DNA of 33,967 bases from the NCBI GenBank assembly GCA_903919185.1, contig CAIXHF010000005.1, positions 1 through 33,967 on the forward strand, written 5' to 3'. Source of the stretch: an uncultured Opitutia bacterium. Its GTDB lineage: Bacteria > Verrucomicrobiota > Verrucomicrobiia > Opitutales > UBA953. Both the position numbers and the translations under genes were made by a program. The notes beneath the pieces are model-generated. The model worked only from the letters and a program-made list of their open reading frames with translations. It was not told the origin of the DNA and searched no databases. Shown piece by piece: positions 32,927-33,967 of the stretch (the first letter of the stretch is position 1; every line of letters begins with the position of its first letter).

Positions 32927-33418
32927 TTAGACCGTAGCAAAGACGGGTTGCAGGCGGGCCCAGAGGTCATCCAAAGCCTGCGGTAAAATGTGCGTCTCGG
33001 CGACGACCGGCATAAAGTTTTGGTCACCATCCCAGCGTGGGACGATGTGGAAATGAAGATGGGTGGGGATACCCGCACCCGCGGCCTTGCCTAAGTTGAG
33101 GCCCACATTGAAACCGGCAGGCGCCATGACCTTTGTCAGGACCGCTTGGCACTTTACGAGCAGGTCCATTATTTCGGCCCGCTCCTCTGCCGTCAGCAGG
33201 GCCAAATCGCCAACCTCACGATTCGGCAGAACCATGAGGTGTCCCGGGTTATACGGAAAGTTATTTAAGATGACGAAACAGGTCCGACCTCGGTACACAA
33301 TCAAGGATGCCCGGTCATCCCCCGAGGCCACCAGGGCCGCGAACGGACTGCCCGCCTGCGGGTCCTTCCGGGACTGGATATACTTCATGCGCCAGTAGGG
33401 ATGGAGGTGGTTCGGCAT
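32927..33418 (-). CDS. HIT-family nucleotide hydrolase or phosphorylase
   Basis: 163 residues from ATG 33418 (MPNHLHPYWRMKYIQSRK). The start with W-R-M-x-Y-I and the core LNNFPYNPGHLMVLPNREV match the Ap4A phosphorylase-like branch, and THLHFHIVPRWDGDQNFMP holds the histidine triad (His120, His122, His124). It is likely to hydrolyse dinucleoside polyphosphates or adenylated compounds in the cytoplasm. First gene of a minus-strand group with ybeY and perhaps queC, divergent from leuS across 112 bases. Confidence 0.93.
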   Translation of the reverse strand: MPNHLHPYWRMKYIQSRKDPQAGSPFAALVASGDDRASLIVYRGRTCFVILNNFPYNPGHLMVLPNREVGDLALLTAEERAEIMDLLVKCQAVLTKVMAPAGFNVGLNLGKAAGAGIPTHLHFHIVPRWDGDQNFMPVVAETHILPQALDDLWARLQPVFATV

Positions 33419-33530
33419 GAGGGCGTGGCTGCGTGATAAGCCCGCCAGAGGCTTCAGGCAAGCGGGATAGCCCTGTCCGCCCATCCAAAACCTTGCCACC
33501 TCGGCTCGGACTCTCCTATCTGGGCGCTTA

Positions 33531-33967
33531 ATGGAAACTTTGCCCGGGACCTACGACTTCACCGCCTGCGAGCATCGCTGGCAGGCTTACTGGAAGCAGC
33601 ACGCGACCTTCCGCACCGAGCCCATCTCCAGCGGCAAGCCGAAGTACTACGTCCTAGACATGTTCCCCTACCCGTCTGGCTCTGGCCTCCATATTGGCCA
33701 CCCCGAGGGCTACACCGCTTCCGACATCTTGGGCCGCTACAAGAAAGCCCAAGGCTTCAACGTCCTCCACCCGATGGGTTGGGACGCGTTTGGCCTACCT
33801 GCTGAACAGCACGCCATCGCCACCGGCGAACACCCGGCCGTGCAGACGCGTCGCAATATCGACAACTTCCGTCGCCAACTGCAGATGCTCGGCTTCGCCA
33901 TCGACTGGGACCGCGAGCTGTCCACGACCGACGAGAACTACTTCCGCTGGACGCAGTGGATCTTCCT
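33531..33967 (+). CDS. leuS: Leucyl-tRNA synthetase, N-terminal part
   Basis: 145 residues are visible before the window ends. [52 protein letters not shown] with the class I HIGH signature (residues 54-57), and [17 protein letters not shown] are diagnostic for bacterial LeuRS, followed by [18 protein letters not shown]. The ATG at 33531 has no ribosome-binding-like sequence before it. The editing domain, KMSKS loop and C-terminus lie beyond the edge, so completeness cannot be judged. Divergent from the HIT-ybeY group. Confidence 0.96.
   Translation, partial: METLPGTYDFTACEHRWQAYWKQHATFRTEPISSGKPKYYVLDMFPYPSGSGLHIGHPEGYTASDILGRYKKAQGFNVLHPMGWDAFGLPAEQHAIATGEHPAVQTRRNIDNFRRQLQMLGFAIDWDRELSTTDENYFRWTQWIF

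Overview
The window is GC-rich and densely coded. It reads as a chromosomal segment of a Verrucomicrobiota bacterium, probably of the Opitutae side. The strongest taxonomic signal is a pair of very large proteins with prepilin-type N-termini that match my recollection of the 'Verru_Chthon cassette protein A' family, described from Verrucomicrobium and Chthoniobacter. A fused SecDF, a long Kup, secreted small proteins and an almost complete lack of Shine-Dalgarno sequences are compatible with this. No tRNA, rRNA, CRISPR array, insertion sequence or phage gene was seen. No gene-free stretch exceeds about 140 bases.

Layout. (1) 1-4691: a catabolic-looking cluster with an enolase-superfamily enzyme (cut by the left edge) and an MFS carrier on the minus strand, divergent from a DHDPS-family aldolase-like protein and an Old Yellow Enzyme-type oxidoreductase on the plus strand. 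(2) 4692-9937, all minus: a Sel1-repeat protein, a gingipain-like (clan CD) secreted protein, a signal-anchored methyltransferase, a Cys-rich small secreted protein, a chromate transporter (ChrA) and a second small secreted protein. Both small genes end in strong intrinsic terminators. (3) 10004-20127, all plus: two tandem copies of a two-gene unit, each made of a ~1,300-residue prepilin-like protein and a ~370-residue secreted partner, with stop and start codons overlapping inside each unit. (4) 20131-24936, minus: recJ, then secDF and yajC. (5) kup on plus. (6) 27179-33418, minus: a small lipoprotein, carA, queE, queD, an outer-membrane barrel with a CPCGC start, a small CPLC protein, queC, ybeY and a HIT protein. 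(7) leuS starts on plus and runs off the right edge.

The housekeeping genes (recJ, secDF-yajC, kup, carA, queCDE, ybeY, leuS) are ordinary and give confident anchors. The most interesting part is the duplicated two-gene secretion/pilus-like module at 10-20 kb. Its large protein has several marks of a GspK-like tip pseudopilin. Its partner has conserved ends around a completely different spacer in each copy (hexapeptide repeats in one, predicted coiled coil in the other). Second in interest are the gingipain-like protein and the two Cys-rich envelope sets (small proteins flanking chrA; barrel plus CPLC protein). All functional statements beyond family membership are inference from sequence reading alone.
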